Source of the DNA: Lentimicrobiaceae bacterium
GTDB taxonomy: Bacteria > Bacteroidota > Bacteroidia > Bacteroidales > JAGONC01
Length of the DNA: 64,000 nucleotides
Direction of reading: 5' to 3'
NCBI GenBank assembly: GCA_017993235.1
Contig: JAGONC010000003.1
Location: 110,260 to 174,259 of the forward strand
Shown here: positions 1-8,988 of the stretch, piece after piece
How the letters are laid out: each line of letters starts with the position of its first letter
Numbering within the stretch: the first letter of the stretch is position 1
Translations under genes and position numbers: made by a program
The notes under the pieces: model-generated
The model's input: the letters and a program-made list of their open reading frames with translations, nothing else
Told to the model about the DNA's origin: nothing
The model's database searches: none

Positions 1-2
1 CG

Positions 3-401
3 ATCATGAAAGCCCTGAGGAACAGGGAGGATCATATTGAAAACGCCTTGATGGCTGCAGAGAAGACCCGACAGGAAATGAAGGATCTTAAGTCGGAACA
101 TCTGCAGTTGCTTGCTGAGGCCAGAGACGAAAAAGATAAAATGCTCCGGGAGGCAAAGGCCATCCAGGAATCCATCATTGATAAAGCCCGTACGGAGGCC
201 AACGCTGAATATAACCGGATCATTGAAACTGCCAGGGAAAACATCCAGTATGAGAAAATGGCAGCCATCACCGACCTGAAGAATCAACTGGCCCAACTTT
301 CCATTGAGATTGCTGAGAAAGTTCTTAAGGAAGAGCTATCCGGAACCGATGACCAGAAAAGGTTGATCAACAAACTGATCGATGAAGTGGAGATCAATTA
401 G
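3..401 (+). CDS. atpF: F0F1 ATP synthase subunit b, 5' partial
   Basis: Peripheral-stalk subunit b of the F-type ATP synthase. It links the F1 head to the membrane a subunit. The visible 132 codons form one long charged coiled coil rich in Lys, Glu and Ala, ending in a hydrophobic-helical segment (IAEKVLKEEL) typical of the part that binds delta. The N-terminal membrane helix is missing because the frame is open through the window edge; the family is usually about 160-170 residues, so some 30 codons lie outside. The first Met in view (position 6) is internal. It is followed after 21 bp by atpH, in the usual Bacteroidota order B-E-F-H-A-G. Confidence 0.93.
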   Translation: MMKALRNREDHIENALMAAEKTRQEMKDLKSEHLQLLAEARDEKDKMLREAKAIQESIIDKARTEANAEYNRIIETARENIQYEKMAAITDLKNQLAQLSIEIAEKVLKEELSGTDDQKRLINKLIDEVEIN

Positions 402-422
402 CAGAGCGACGGAACATTCAGT

Positions 423-980
423 ATGAGAGAAAGAAAAATTGCATACCGTTACGCAAAAGCGCTGTTTGATTATGCAGCCGAAGAAAAGATCCTGGACAAG
501 GTGAATGCGGATATGGAACTGATCGGGAAAGTCTGCAGTCAAAACAGGGATTTCAGGGTAATCCTCAAAAGCCCGATCGTACATAAACCCAAAAAAATTT
601 CCATTCTCCGTGGAATCTTCAAAGGGCATATCTCACCGGAAACCATGACCTATCTGCAGATCATTGCCAAAAAATCGCGGGAGAATTATATACAGGATAT
701 TGCGGGGGATTTCAATGCTTTGTATCTTGAACACCAGAATATAAAGACTGCGTTAATCCGGACAGCGGTGCCCATTGACGGATCATTACGTCAGAAGATC
801 ATTTCCCTGCTGGAGAAAAAGACAAAGGCAGGGGTCCATCTGACAGAAGAAGTGGATCCGGCTCTGATTGGCGGATTTATCATCAAGGTTGGTGATCAGC
901 AGTATGATACCAGTATACAGCGCAAGCTCATGCTGCTGAGGAGGGAATTTGAGGGAAATATTTACATAAGGGAATTCTAA
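423..980 (+). CDS. atpH: F0F1 ATP synthase subunit delta
   Basis: Delta (OSCP) subunit that joins the peripheral stalk to the top of the alpha3-beta3 hexamer. The 185 residues match the family length. The N-terminal six-helix domain begins with the typical [15 protein letters not shown] segment, and the C-terminal part carries the conserved '[17 protein letters not shown]' strand that ends OSCP proteins. It sits 21 bp after atpF and 11 bp before atpA, so it is very likely cotranscribed with both. Confidence 0.96.
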   Translation: MRERKIAYRYAKALFDYAAEEKILDKVNADMELIGKVCSQNRDFRVILKSPIVHKPKKISILRGIFKGHISPETMTYLQIIAKKSRENYIQDIAGDFNALYLEHQNIKTALIRTAVPIDGSLRQKIISLLEKKTKAGVHLTEEVDPALIGGFIIKVGDQQYDTSIQRKLMLLRREFEGNIYIREF

Positions 981-991
981 TCACAAGCATT

Positions 992-2581
992 ATGGCAGAA
1001 ATTAAACCTGCAGAGGTCACAGCAATATTACGGCAGCAGCTTGCCGGCTACAAGGACGAAAGCGAATTGCAGGAAGTGGGTACGGTGCTGGAGGTAGGCG
1101 ATGGCATTGCCCGGATCTATGGCCTGACCAACGTACAGTCAGGGGAGTTGATCGAATTTGAAAAAAACGGACTGAAAGGGATTGTCCTGAACCTTGAGGA
1201 GGACAATGTGGGTGTGGTACTGCTGGGAGAATCGCAGGATATCTCGGAGGGCGACGTGGTCAGAAGAACGCGTCGTATTTCATCGATACTGGCAGGAGAA
1301 GGAATGCTGGGCAGGGTGATCAATACTCTTGGCGAACCGATTGACGGAAAAGGCGAGATCAAGGGGAAACGTTATGAGATGCCCCTGGAACGCAAGGCTC
1401 CCGGCGTCATTTTCAGGCAACCGGTGGATGAACCCCTGCAAACGGGGATCAAACCCATTGATGCGATGATCCCGATCGGGAGGGGCCAGCGCGAACTGAT
1501 CATTGGCGACCGGCAGACAGGGAAAACAGCCATTGCCATTGATACGATCATCAACCAGCGCGAAAACTACGAGATAGGAAAGCCTGTCTACTGCATTTAT
1601 GTAGCTGTCGGGCAGAAAGGATCCTCTGTGGCCAACATCGTAAAAACCTTCGAGGACAAAGGAGCCATGCCCTATACGGTTGTAATATCGGCAACGGCTT
1701 CTGATCCGGCAGCCATGCAGTTCTATGCGCCCTTTGCCGGTGCTTCGATCGGTGAATTTTTCAGGGATACCGGCCGGGCGGCCCTGGTGATCTATGACGA
1801 CCTTTCCAAGCAGGCCGTCGCCTATCGTGAAGTCTCCCTGCTACTCCGTCGCCCGCCAGGCCGCGAAGCCTATCCCGGTGATATTTTCTACCTTCATTCC
1901 CGTCTGCTGGAAAGAGCGGCACGGATCATATCATCGGATGTGGTTGCAGCCCGCATGAACGATCTGCCCGATTCCCTCCGGCCTATGGTGAAAGGTGGAG
2001 GATCACTCACAGCCCTGCCGATCATCGAAACCCAGGCCGGGGATATCTCCGCCTATATTCCGACCAACGTGATCTCGATCACCGACGGACAGATCTTTCT
2101 GGAGACCAACCTGTTCAATGCCGGTATCCGCCCGGCCATCAACGTGGGGATCTCAGTCTCCAGGGTTGGGGGAAAGGCACAGATCAAATCCATGAAAAAA
2201 GTGGCCGGAACCCTCAAACTTGACCAGGCACAGTTTCGCGAACTGGAAGCATTCTCTAAGTTCGGCTCCGAGCTCGATCCGGCTACCAAGGCAGTTCTTG
2301 AAAAGGGGATCCGGAACGTGGAAATCCTCAAGCAGGATCAATACACCCCGATGAGCGTGGATGAACAGATCGCGATCATCTTCTGCGGAACCCGGGGCCT
2401 GTTGATGGATATCCCGGTGTCGAAGGTGCGCGACTTTGAGGTTGAATTTATCCATTACCTCCAGTTGCACCACCGCCAGGAACTGGATGCCCTGAAAAAA
2501 GGCATTCTGAGCGATGAAACGGTCAAATTGCTGGAGAATAAGGCTAAGGAACTGACAAAGAAATACATACCCACCGAATAA
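992..2581 (+). CDS. atpA: F0F1 ATP synthase subunit alpha
   Basis: Non-catalytic nucleotide-binding alpha subunit of F1. The 529 residues show the N-terminal beta-barrel, a Walker A loop GDRQTGKT at about residues 172-179, the Walker B region ALVIYDDL, and the alpha signature around '[20 protein letters not shown]', followed by the C-terminal helical domain. The length is slightly above the usual 500-515. It sits between atpH and atpG. The beta and epsilon genes are not downstream, which fits the Bacteroidales arrangement where atpD-atpC precede atpB. Confidence 0.98.
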   Translation: MAEIKPAEVTAILRQQLAGYKDESELQEVGTVLEVGDGIARIYGLTNVQSGELIEFEKNGLKGIVLNLEEDNVGVVLLGESQDISEGDVVRRTRRISSILAGEGMLGRVINTLGEPIDGKGEIKGKRYEMPLERKAPGVIFRQPVDEPLQTGIKPIDAMIPIGRGQRELIIGDRQTGKTAIAIDTIINQRENYEIGKPVYCIYVAVGQKGSSVANIVKTFEDKGAMPYTVVISATASDPAAMQFYAPFAGASIGEFFRDTGRAALVIYDDLSKQAVAYREVSLLLRRPPGREAYPGDIFYLHSRLLERAARIISSDVVAARMNDLPDSLRPMVKGGGSLTALPIIETQAGDISAYIPTNVISITDGQIFLETNLFNAGIRPAINVGISVSRVGGKAQIKSMKKVAGTLKLDQAQFRELEAFSKFGSELDPATKAVLEKGIRNVEILKQDQYTPMSVDEQIAIIFCGTRGLLMDIPVSKVRDFEVEFIHYLQLHHRQELDALKKGILSDETVKLLENKAKELTKKYIPTE

Positions 2582-2593
2582 TCCTGCTGACGC

Positions 2594-3475
2594 ATGCCCA
2601 ATCTTAAAGAGGTACGGCTTCGGATCGCCTCTGTGCAATCGACACAACAGATCACCAGCGCCATGAAAATGGTAGCTGCTTCCAAGTTGCGCAAAGGACA
2701 GAACGCCATCCTTCAGCTTCGGCCCTATGCGAATAAATTACAGGAGATCCTGCAGAACCTCACGGCCAGTCTTGAGGGTTCAGGAGAAAGTATCTACGCT
2801 TCACGCCGTGAAGTCATGCATGTGCTCATCGTGGTGATGGCCTCCAACCGTGGGCTGTGCGGCGCTTTCAACTCCAATGTGATCCGGGCCACCATGAGGC
2901 ATATTCAAACTACCTACTCCTCATTGGCGGAAACCAGCGGAATCAGTATGATCACCATCGGGAGAAAAGCCTCTGAATATTTCCGTAAGAATCACTTTCA
3001 GGTCATGGAAAGCTATGACGGGATATTTGATTCACTGACATTCGATGCTGCATCCCCCATTGCTGAGAGCATTATGAAACGCTTTGCCTCCGGTGAGTTC
3101 GACCGGGTGGATGTGATCTATAATCAGTTTAAGAGTGCGGCTGTTCAGCGTTTGATAACCGAGCAATTCCTGCCGGTTTTGCCACCGGCAGGTGACCCGA
3201 AATCCAAAATGCATTCCGATTACCTTTTTGAACCAGATAAACACCGGATCGTATCCGATCTGATCCCACGTTCATTAAAGATTCAATTCTTCAAAGATCT
3301 TCTTGATTCCTATGCTTCTGAGATGGGTGCCCGCATGACCGCCATGCACCAGGCAACCGACAACGCATCAGAATTGCTCAAGGACCTGAAATTGTCCTAC
3401 AATAAAGCCCGGCAGGCAGCGATCACGAAGGAGTTGCTGGAAATTGTCACCGGAGCCGAAGCGCTCAAAGGCTAG
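2594..3475 (+). CDS. atpG: F0F1 ATP synthase subunit gamma
   Basis: Central rotor shaft of F1. The protein has 293 residues, with the conserved N-terminal coiled-coil helix 'LKEVRLRIASVQSTQQITSA' and the C-terminal helix containing 'EMGARMTAMHQATDNA', which together form the rotating shaft. The middle has the Rossmann-like part with 'SNRGLCGAFNSNV'. It starts 12 bp after atpA and is the last gene of the ATP synthase operon here; the next gene is an unrelated ferritin after 77 bp. Confidence 0.97.
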   Translation: MPNLKEVRLRIASVQSTQQITSAMKMVAASKLRKGQNAILQLRPYANKLQEILQNLTASLEGSGESIYASRREVMHVLIVVMASNRGLCGAFNSNVIRATMRHIQTTYSSLAETSGISMITIGRKASEYFRKNHFQVMESYDGIFDSLTFDAASPIAESIMKRFASGEFDRVDVIYNQFKSAAVQRLITEQFLPVLPPAGDPKSKMHSDYLFEPDKHRIVSDLIPRSLKIQFFKDLLDSYASEMGARMTAMHQATDNASELLKDLKLSYNKARQAAITKELLEIVTGAEALKG

Positions 3476-3552
3476 AAATCATGAGCCTGTTCAAACCTTT
3501 TTCCATTTCATTTGTTTTCAGTTAAGAAAACCATTCATCAATAATCTAAGAT

Positions 3553-4056
3553 ATGTTACTAAAGAAAGTCGAAGATGCTCTGAATGAGCAGATCAAGCTG
3601 GAAGAAGAATCCTCAAGGATCTACCTGGCCATGGCCTCCTGGTGCGAACGCAACGGCTATCCCGGAGCCGCAAGGTTTTTATACAAACACGCTGATGAAG
3701 AGAGGTTCCATCAGATCAAACTGATCCATTATGTGAATGAACGTGGTGGGAATGCTTTGCTTAAACCGCTTTCCGATCCGGGAAACGAGTACAAATCCCT
3801 GAAAGGGTTGTTCGAGCAGGTGCTAAAGCATGAGATCCATGTAACTGAGAGCATTAATGCCCTGTACCATCTGACCACACAGGAAAAGGATTATACGACG
3901 GGCCAGTTCCTGCAGTGGTATATCATGGAACAGATCGAGGAAGAGAGCCTGGTGAGCGGGATCCTCGACAAGATGAACCTGGCAGGGGGAGACAAGGGCG
4001 GGATATACCATATTGATAAGGAACTCGATGCACTGGGCGCCCCCTCTGCGACCTAG
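3553..4056 (+). CDS. ftnA: Ferritin (bacterial non-heme type)
   Basis: Iron-storage ferritin that oxidises Fe(II) and mineralises it inside a 24-mer shell. The 167 residues form the usual four-helix bundle. Ferroxidase ligands are visible: Glu in 'KLEEESSRIYLAM', Glu and His in 'HADEERFHQIKL', Glu in 'HEIHVTESINAL', and the 'EQIEEESLV' helix. The downstream tail with 'GGIYHIDKELDAL' is typical of FtnA. It is transcribed alone between atpG and a convergent DUF3109 gene. The start ATG is the only one that gives the complete first helix. Confidence 0.95.
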   Translation: MLLKKVEDALNEQIKLEEESSRIYLAMASWCERNGYPGAARFLYKHADEERFHQIKLIHYVNERGGNALLKPLSDPGNEYKSLKGLFEQVLKHEIHVTESINALYHLTTQEKDYTTGQFLQWYIMEQIEEESLVSGILDKMNLAGGDKGGIYHIDKELDALGAPSAT

Positions 4057-4083
4057 GCATAGCCAGGAAAAAGATGGCAAGGG

Positions 4084-4644
4084 TCACCTTTTTTCTATGC
4101 TGTGACATAATTCCTCATACCACTCAGCTCCGTATTTCCTGATCAGGGCATCCTTCAGGAATTGATAGAGATAAATTCCTTCCGTTTTTCCTTTGGCCAG
4201 GGCGTTATCACAGATGTGCCAGCGATGATAGTTCACCGCATCGTAAAGGCTGTATGTGGTGATCCTGACCGGGTAGAGGTGACAGGAGACCGGTTTGCGG
4301 AAGGAGACCTGTTTATTTTCAAATGCTTTTTCGATACTGCACCGGGCTACCTGGTCCTCAAAATAAACAAATGCACACTCCTTCCCGTTCACCAGGGGTG
4401 TCACAAAGTTACCACGGGTGTCATAATCGAAAACGCCCTGTTCGTTGATGGTACGGATCCCCTGTTCCGTCATGAAGGGCTTCACCTGATCGACATAATC
4501 CTCCAGCAGGGATATTTCCTCCATCTCAAGCGGAGCACCCGCATCTCCTTCCACACAGCATGCTCCCCGGCAACAGGAGAGATCGCACGCAAAACGCAAC
4601 CCGGCCAGATCATCAGAGATCAATGTGTTCTCAATGTGGATCAT
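4084..4644 (-). CDS. DUF3109 family protein
   Basis: Conserved Bacteroidota protein of unknown function. The 186 residues contain the family's cysteine cluster near the N terminus (CDLSCCRGACCVEGDAGAPL) and further conserved Cys in 'CAFVYFEDQVARCSIE', 'CHLYPVRI' and 'RWHICDNAL'. The pattern resembles the YkgJ-type metal-binding Cys cluster, so a zinc or iron-sulfur site is a reasonable inference but not shown. It starts 5 bp after the stop of a NUDIX gene on the same strand and probably shares its transcript. No signal peptide is visible, so it is expected in the cytoplasm. Confidence 0.85.
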   Translation of the reverse strand: MIHIENTLISDDLAGLRFACDLSCCRGACCVEGDAGAPLEMEEISLLEDYVDQVKPFMTEQGIRTINEQGVFDYDTRGNFVTPLVNGKECAFVYFEDQVARCSIEKAFENKQVSFRKPVSCHLYPVRITTYSLYDAVNYHRWHICDNALAKGKTEGIYLYQFLKDALIRKYGAEWYEELCHSIEKR

Positions 4645-4649
4645 ACGGA

Positions 4650-5111
4650 TCAGGAATGTATGCTCCCGTCATTTCCCCGCATAATGTTCATTTTTTCAAG
4701 TGCCATGTTGATGATCCTCTCATGGTCGAAAGCCAGGGGAGGAATAGCGTCGATGGGAAACCAACGGGCATTCCGGGCATCATCACCGGCCCTGACCCTG
4801 GCCTTCTCCCCAGCGATCCCCTGGTAGGCCACCGTGATCGTCCGGCCCCTGGGATCACGGCGGGGATCACCGAATGTATGCAACTGCTCAAGCTGAAGAT
4901 CCTTCAGACCGGTCTCTTCCTCCAGTTCCCTTGCAATTGATTCCTCAAGGGTTTCCTCCATCTCAATGAACCCACCCGGCAGTGCCCACATATCTTCGAA
5001 GGGATAATGTCCTCTCTGGATCAGAAGGATTAAAAAACGTTCATCTTCTTTCTTAAAGATGACAGCGTCGACACTGACAGAGGGGCGGGGGAAATCGTAG
5101 GTATAAGGCAT
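4650..5111 (-). CDS. NUDIX hydrolase
   Basis: Hydrolase of nucleoside diphosphates linked to another group. The 153-residue protein has a complete Nudix box, GGFIEMEETLEESIARELEE followed by ETGL, matching GX5EX7REUXEEXGU. The preceding segment 'DAVIFKKEDERFLILLIQRG' and the later 'DPRRDPRGRTITVAYQG' resemble the ADP-ribose pyrophosphatase / NrtR-like subgroup, but there is no C-terminal winged helix, so it is an enzyme rather than a regulator. The substrate cannot be told from sequence. It lies just upstream of the DUF3109 gene on the same strand. Confidence 0.9.
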   Translation of the reverse strand: MPYTYDFPRPSVSVDAVIFKKEDERFLILLIQRGHYPFEDMWALPGGFIEMEETLEESIARELEEETGLKDLQLEQLHTFGDPRRDPRGRTITVAYQGIAGEKARVRAGDDARNARWFPIDAIPPLAFDHERIINMALEKMNIMRGNDGSIHS

Positions 5112-5120
5112 ATGAGAGAG

Positions 5121-5176
5121 GTTATTCGTAGTTATTTGCTCGGCCTGAAGGCCTCGCGTGATTCATGGTCATTCGA
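5121..5176. repeat. Dispersed hairpin repeat, copy 1
   Basis: Intergenic stretch made of variations on 'gttattcgtagttatttg' followed by CTCGGCCTGAAGGCCTCGCG, which folds as a small hairpin. The same layout recurs twice in tandem at 57181-57290 with different but still pairing loop bases. Confidence 0.6.
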
Positions 5177-5180
5177 TTTT

Positions 5181-5636
5181 TTAGAGCCGGTGAATGGCAA
5201 AGGTAACGATGCCCCAGATCTTGAAGTCCATCTCAGGCGTGATCTCAATAGGCTTAAAGCTTTCATTTTCAGGTTGAAGAAAAAATTTACCCGATTTTTT
5301 TACGATCCGTTTCACGGTGAATTCCCCATCGATCACCCCGATCACAATCTTACCGTCGGATGGTTCCAGGGAGCGGTCAACCACCAGTATATCACCATCC
5401 AGAATACCGGCATTTTCCATCGAATTCCCCTGAACCCTTACAAGAAAAGTAGCCGGTTGATTCCGGACCAGGTATTCATTCAGGTCCAGCTTCTTATCAA
5501 TGAAATCCTCAGCCGGGGAAGGGAAGCCTGCAGAAATGGCGGGTACGGACAAAGGAAGCTCCCCGGAGATTGAAACGTCGGGGAGTAATAATTCAAGCGG
5601 TTCAGGGATCCTGCTGATCGTCTTTTTGCCAGACAT
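5181..5636 (-). CDS. umuD: UmuD/LexA-like S24 peptidase (orphan UmuD)
   Basis: S24-family self-cleaving protein like UmuD, which on cleavage becomes part of a translesion polymerase. Visible parts: a cleavage site Ala-Gly in 'ISAGFPSPAEDF', the UmuD-type 'DKKLDLNEYLVRNQPATF', the catalytic Ser in 'GNSMENAGI', and the catalytic Lys in 'GEFTVKRI'. There is no N-terminal helix-turn-helix, so it is not LexA. The chosen start gives 151 residues and has AAAGG upstream; another ATG lies 42 bp further up (5678), with a TAATTTTG box just inside it that argues for the shorter form. No umuC lies next to it, which is unusual. Confidence 0.85.
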   Translation of the reverse strand: MSGKKTISRIPEPLELLLPDVSISGELPLSVPAISAGFPSPAEDFIDKKLDLNEYLVRNQPATFLVRVQGNSMENAGILDGDILVVDRSLEPSDGKIVIGVIDGEFTVKRIVKKSGKFFLQPENESFKPIEITPEMDFKIWGIVTFAIHRL

Positions 5637-5708
5637 GAAGAGACCTTTGGAAAATAATTCAAACCCAAAATTAAGCATTAATCCATTCCAAAAGGCAGTA
5701 CTGGCGTG

Positions 5709-6458
5709 TTATTTCAGGATGAAGTCGAAACGGGCATTGTAGCCTTTCCCGATGGTGACAATACCTTTGGTCAGACGCATTTCCTCCAGCATGTCAATGA
5801 TGTAATTCTTCAGGTAATCGCATTTGCTTTCCGCTGTATCGACATCAATATATCCATCTTCATTATAATGAAAGGTCACCAGAACTGATCCTTCCATATT
5901 CAACCTTCTTGCAGACTCGGGATAATGAATCAACTCCACAAACATTTCCCGGGTGTCCCAGGGAATATCATCGATATATTCCTCATCCTTGAGATTAAAT
6001 GATGTGATGGTGTATTGTTCGTTCTCAGGGTTTTCCTGACCGAGCGTATCTGTGACGACCTGTTCCGTCTTAAAGGGAATATCATCGATGTAGGGTTCTT
6101 CCTTCAGGAAGAAAGTATGCTGACAGGGTTTCACCAGCATACTATTATCCAGGACCGTACTGGCTATATCTTCTGTACGGAAAGGAATATCCTCGATATA
6201 ATCCTCATCTTTCAGCGTCAATTCAGCGGAATAACGTCCGTAATGTTTGAAAAAACAACAGGCCCGTTTAAAGACCTTTTCCGTATCAAACGGTATGTCA
6301 TCCACGTAAGGTTCTTCATCAAGGCTGAAGGCGGATAGGGTTACCGACGGTTCACCGGCGATAACGTTACAATAGGGATCAGAATCATTGGAGGTGCTGG
6401 CCAAAACGGAAAGGGCAGGGATCAGGAGCACCGACAGGAGTGAAGCGAGTGTTTTCAT
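5709..6458 (-). CDS. Secreted protein with four YIDDIPF repeats and a TonB-C-like domain
   Basis: Function not known. The chosen Met starts a clear signal peptide (KTLASLLSVLLIPALSVLAS). The mature protein holds four copies of an acidic motif: EEPYVDDIPFDTE, DEDYIEDIPFRTE, EEPYIDDIPFKTE and DEEYIDDIPWDTR, spaced by linkers of roughly 25-45 residues. The C-terminal 80 residues ('YPESARRLNMEGSVLVTFHY') resemble the TonB C-terminal fold, without the usual N-terminal membrane anchor. It is therefore a periplasmic or surface protein that may bind a partner through the repeats; this is inference. An upstream in-frame Met (6518) would spoil the signal peptide. Confidence 0.75.
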   Translation of the reverse strand: MKTLASLLSVLLIPALSVLASTSNDSDPYCNVIAGEPSVTLSAFSLDEEPYVDDIPFDTEKVFKRACCFFKHYGRYSAELTLKDEDYIEDIPFRTEDIASTVLDNSMLVKPCQHTFFLKEEPYIDDIPFKTEQVVTDTLGQENPENEQYTITSFNLKDEEYIDDIPWDTREMFVELIHYPESARRLNMEGSVLVTFHYNEDGYIDVDTAESKCDYLKNYIIDMLEEMRLTKGIVTIGKGYNARFDFILK

Positions 6459-6686
6459 GGTGCAGGGATTTATCGTTTTTGGATATATCCATGTGAACAT
6501 GATGTATGCCAAACTCAATAATTAATTGTATATCAAATACTTATAAATAAATTGTTTGATATCTTACCGATGAAAAGTGTTCGAATCAGTCCATGGTTGT
6601 TCAGTGGCGGACAACCGGTAGGCGGTAGGCAGAAGGCAATTGACAACAAGCAAATAAAGATCCGTCTTTTTATAACTGCAACTGGG

Positions 6687-7358
6687 TCATCCCTTCCCCT
6701 CGACAACAATAACAATCTCGCCCCTGACTGGCTTGTTCAAGAAGTGTTGGATAAGTTCACGGATCGTACCGCGCCGGGTATCCTCGAATTTTTTTGTGAG
6801 TTCGCGTGACACAGAAGCCAGTCGGTTTTCTCCCAAAGCTAGAGCGAGGTTTTCAAGGGTTTTCACCAACCGGTGGGGCGATTCGTAGATGATCAGCGTG
6901 CAGGGCAATCCTGAGAGGAATTTTAAACGGGTTTGTCTTCCTTTTTTATGGGGGAGGAAGCCTTCAAAATAGAACGGTTCGGCTGGGAGCCCGGAATTCA
7001 GCAGAGCGGGAAGGAATGCAGAAGGGCCAGGAAGGCTTTCCACCTCCACTCCATGCTTAATGCACTCCCTGATCAGCAGGAATCCGGGATCTGAGATACC
7101 GGGTGTTCCCGCATCGCTTACCAGGGCAATGTTTTCCCCCTGCAGGATTCGTTGTGCAATGGCCTCCACAGCATGATGCTCATTGAATTTATGATGGGAT
7201 GACATCCGGGTGGTTATGGCGTACCGTTTCAGCAGAACAGCGGTGGTTCGGGTGTCTTCAGCCAGGATAAGATCCACTTCCTTGAGAATCCGGATCGCAC
7301 GCAGGGTGATGTCCTCCAGGTTGCCGATGGGGGTGGGTACCAGGAATAGTTTCGCCAT
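6687..7358 (-). CDS. rsmI: 16S rRNA (cytidine1402-2'-O)-methyltransferase
   Basis: Methylates the ribose of C1402 in 16S rRNA using S-adenosylmethionine. The 223-residue protein shows the tetrapyrrole-methylase fold signatures of RsmI: 'VPTPIGNLEDITLRA', 'LAEDTR', 'VSDAGTPGISDPG', 'GPSAFLPALLNSGLP' and 'YESPHRLVKTL'. It ends shortly after the 'ELTKKFEDTRRGT' block, shorter than E. coli RsmI (286), as is common in Bacteroidota. It is 11 bp downstream of the conserved hypothetical gene on the same strand. Confidence 0.96.
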   Translation of the reverse strand: MAKLFLVPTPIGNLEDITLRAIRILKEVDLILAEDTRTTAVLLKRYAITTRMSSHHKFNEHHAVEAIAQRILQGENIALVSDAGTPGISDPGFLLIRECIKHGVEVESLPGPSAFLPALLNSGLPAEPFYFEGFLPHKKGRQTRLKFLSGLPCTLIIYESPHRLVKTLENLALALGENRLASVSRELTKKFEDTRRGTIRELIQHFLNKPVRGEIVIVVEGKG

Positions 7359-7369
7359 GGGAAGTGTGG

Positions 7370-8230
7370 TTATCGTCCCTCTCCCCTGAATTTTCGCTGG
7401 ATCATTTCTGCCAGTCTCCGGAAGGAATCCAGTTCTTCATTCATGTCGAATGAGTCCTTGACCTCTGTGAAATAACGGATTGCGTCGTTGAGGGTTGTCA
7501 GTTGGTCGAGTGAGTGGATGGTTTCCTGGTAGGCTTTCATATTGCCATGGAACAGCTCATTGATGAAGATGAACTTATCGTTGAGACCAATGACGGCTTT
7601 AAGTTCGGTGATCGGGGTGTGCTGGATTTTTGATGCAATATTTTCCCTGGATTCCTGGCTGCTGATCTGTTCATGAATCGTTTTTTCTTCCCTGCGGTAT
7701 TGGTCGGCAATGGTGGCTGGGGGGGATGAAAAGAGATCAAAGGTGAACCCGGTCACCTTTTCCTTCGGGCTTACCTCCGGTTCGGGTGACAGTTCTTTTT
7801 CCATCATCACGGGAACTTCCATTTCGGGATGTGGCACGGGTGGAATGGTTTCCTCAACCGGCCCGGATTCTTCAACCGGTTCGGATTCTGGGACCAGATG
7901 AGAATCTGAAGCCAGGTCAGATTCGGTTTCAGGTTCAGTTTCAGGGATCGCTTCTTTTACCTGTTCCTCCTCAGGCAGTTTCTTTTTCCTTTCGAATCCA
8001 ATGGTAATGGGCTGATCGGAAGCACGAAATGCCGAAGGGCTTTCTGTTTCTTCCTGGTTATATTTATCCAGCAACCTGAAGTTGGCGTATAATTTCCGGA
8101 TATTCTCCAGGATCAGGTCCAGTTCAATCTGTGGAATGGTGGAGGTACGCGACCGGATGATCTCATTTTCTTCATTGATTGACTCCAGGGTTTCCGCAAT
8201 AACTTCCTGAACGAGCTCTTTTTTTCTCAT
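7370..8230 (-). CDS. Conserved hypothetical protein, helical with acidic Pro-rich linker
   Basis: Not assigned to a function. The 286 residues have three parts: an N-terminal helical region (1-65), a disordered linker very rich in Glu, Pro and Val (about 85-170, for example 'EPETESDLASDSHLVPESEP'), and a C-terminal helical domain with 'ITELKAVIGLNDKFIFINEL' and 'LNDAIRYFTEVKDSF'. No signal peptide or membrane segment is visible. It is divergent from tdk and precedes rsmI. The layout suggests a cytoplasmic scaffold or adaptor, but that is only inference from composition. Confidence 0.8.
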   Translation of the reverse strand: MRKKELVQEVIAETLESINEENEIIRSRTSTIPQIELDLILENIRKLYANFRLLDKYNQEETESPSAFRASDQPITIGFERKKKLPEEEQVKEAIPETEPETESDLASDSHLVPESEPVEESGPVEETIPPVPHPEMEVPVMMEKELSPEPEVSPKEKVTGFTFDLFSSPPATIADQYRREEKTIHEQISSQESRENIASKIQHTPITELKAVIGLNDKFIFINELFHGNMKAYQETIHSLDQLTTLNDAIRYFTEVKDSFDMNEELDSFRRLAEMIQRKFRGEGR

Positions 8231-8270
8231 GTTTTTTCCTGTTGGATTAATGTACAGCCGGGGAATTCCT

Positions 8271-8278
8271 TAAATTTG
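8271..8278 (+). promoter_or_regulatory. Putative -7 box of tdk (TAAATTTG)
   Basis: Exact match to the Bacteroidota -7 element TAnnTTTG, 51 bp before the tdk start. A -33 TTG at the standard spacing is not evident. Confidence 0.4.
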
Positions 8279-8329
8279 TGACCTTCAATGAGGGTTTAAA
8301 GATATAAAGAATAGTTTTTCGCTCTGCGT

Positions 8330-8917
8330 ATGTTCCTGGAAAAATCTCCATTAGGTGCCCCCCGGACCGGCTGTATTGAGGTGATCTGTGGTTCAATGTT
8401 CTCTGGCAAGACCGAGGAACTGATCCGCCGCCTGAATCGGGCTAAGATTGCCAGGCAACGGGTGGAGATTTTTAAACCGGAGGTAGATAAACGGTACGAT
8501 GATGAAAAAGTTGTATCGCATGATGCCAAATCCATCGTTTCCACTCCGCTTCAATCCGCATCGCAGATACTTCTGCTGACAAACGATGTGGATGTGGTGG
8601 GTATTGATGAAGCCCAGTTCTTTGATGCAGAACTGGTCAATGTATGCAACCACCTGGCGGATCATGGGATCAGGGTGATCGTGGCAGGACTGGATATTGA
8701 TTACCTGGGAAGACCTTTTGGGCCCCTGCCCGACCTGATAGCGACCGCTGAGTTTGTGACCAAGGTTCACGCCATCTGTATCCGCTGTGGAAACCTTGCC
8801 CATTATTCTTACCGAACCATCGACGATGACAAGCGGGTGGTGCTGGGCGAACGGGAAAGCTACGAACCCCTGTGCCGTTCCTGTTTTAATGAAGCCATGA
8901 AGAACAGGAAAATGTGA
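8330..8917 (+). CDS. tdk: Thymidine kinase (type II)
   Basis: Phosphorylates thymidine to dTMP in pyrimidine salvage. The 195 residues contain the Walker A loop GSMFSGKT at about residues 21-28, the 'IDEAQFF' Walker B motif, and two zinc-binding CxxC pairs (CIRCGN and CRSC). The '[17 protein letters not shown]' lasso region also fits. The first 12 residues precede the conserved core; the start at 8330 is the first ATG after the TAAATTTG box. It stands alone between a divergent hypothetical gene and a cyclophilin gene. Confidence 0.96.
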   Translation: MFLEKSPLGAPRTGCIEVICGSMFSGKTEELIRRLNRAKIARQRVEIFKPEVDKRYDDEKVVSHDAKSIVSTPLQSASQILLLTNDVDVVGIDEAQFFDAELVNVCNHLADHGIRVIVAGLDIDYLGRPFGPLPDLIATAEFVTKVHAICIRCGNLAHYSYRTIDDDKRVVLGERESYEPLCRSCFNEAMKNRKM

Positions 8918-8959
8918 TCGTGATTTTTCTAATTTAACCGATGATTTCACAGTCTTTTA

Positions 8960-8967
8960 TATTTTTG
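8960..8967 (+). promoter_or_regulatory. Putative -7 box of the cyclophilin gene (TATTTTTG)
   Basis: Matches TAnnTTTG and lies 21 bp before the ATG at 8989. This supports that ATG over the in-frame ATG at 8941, which would lie upstream of transcription start. Confidence 0.45.
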
Positions 8968-8988
8968 TGCCGATTAAATCTGTGCACA

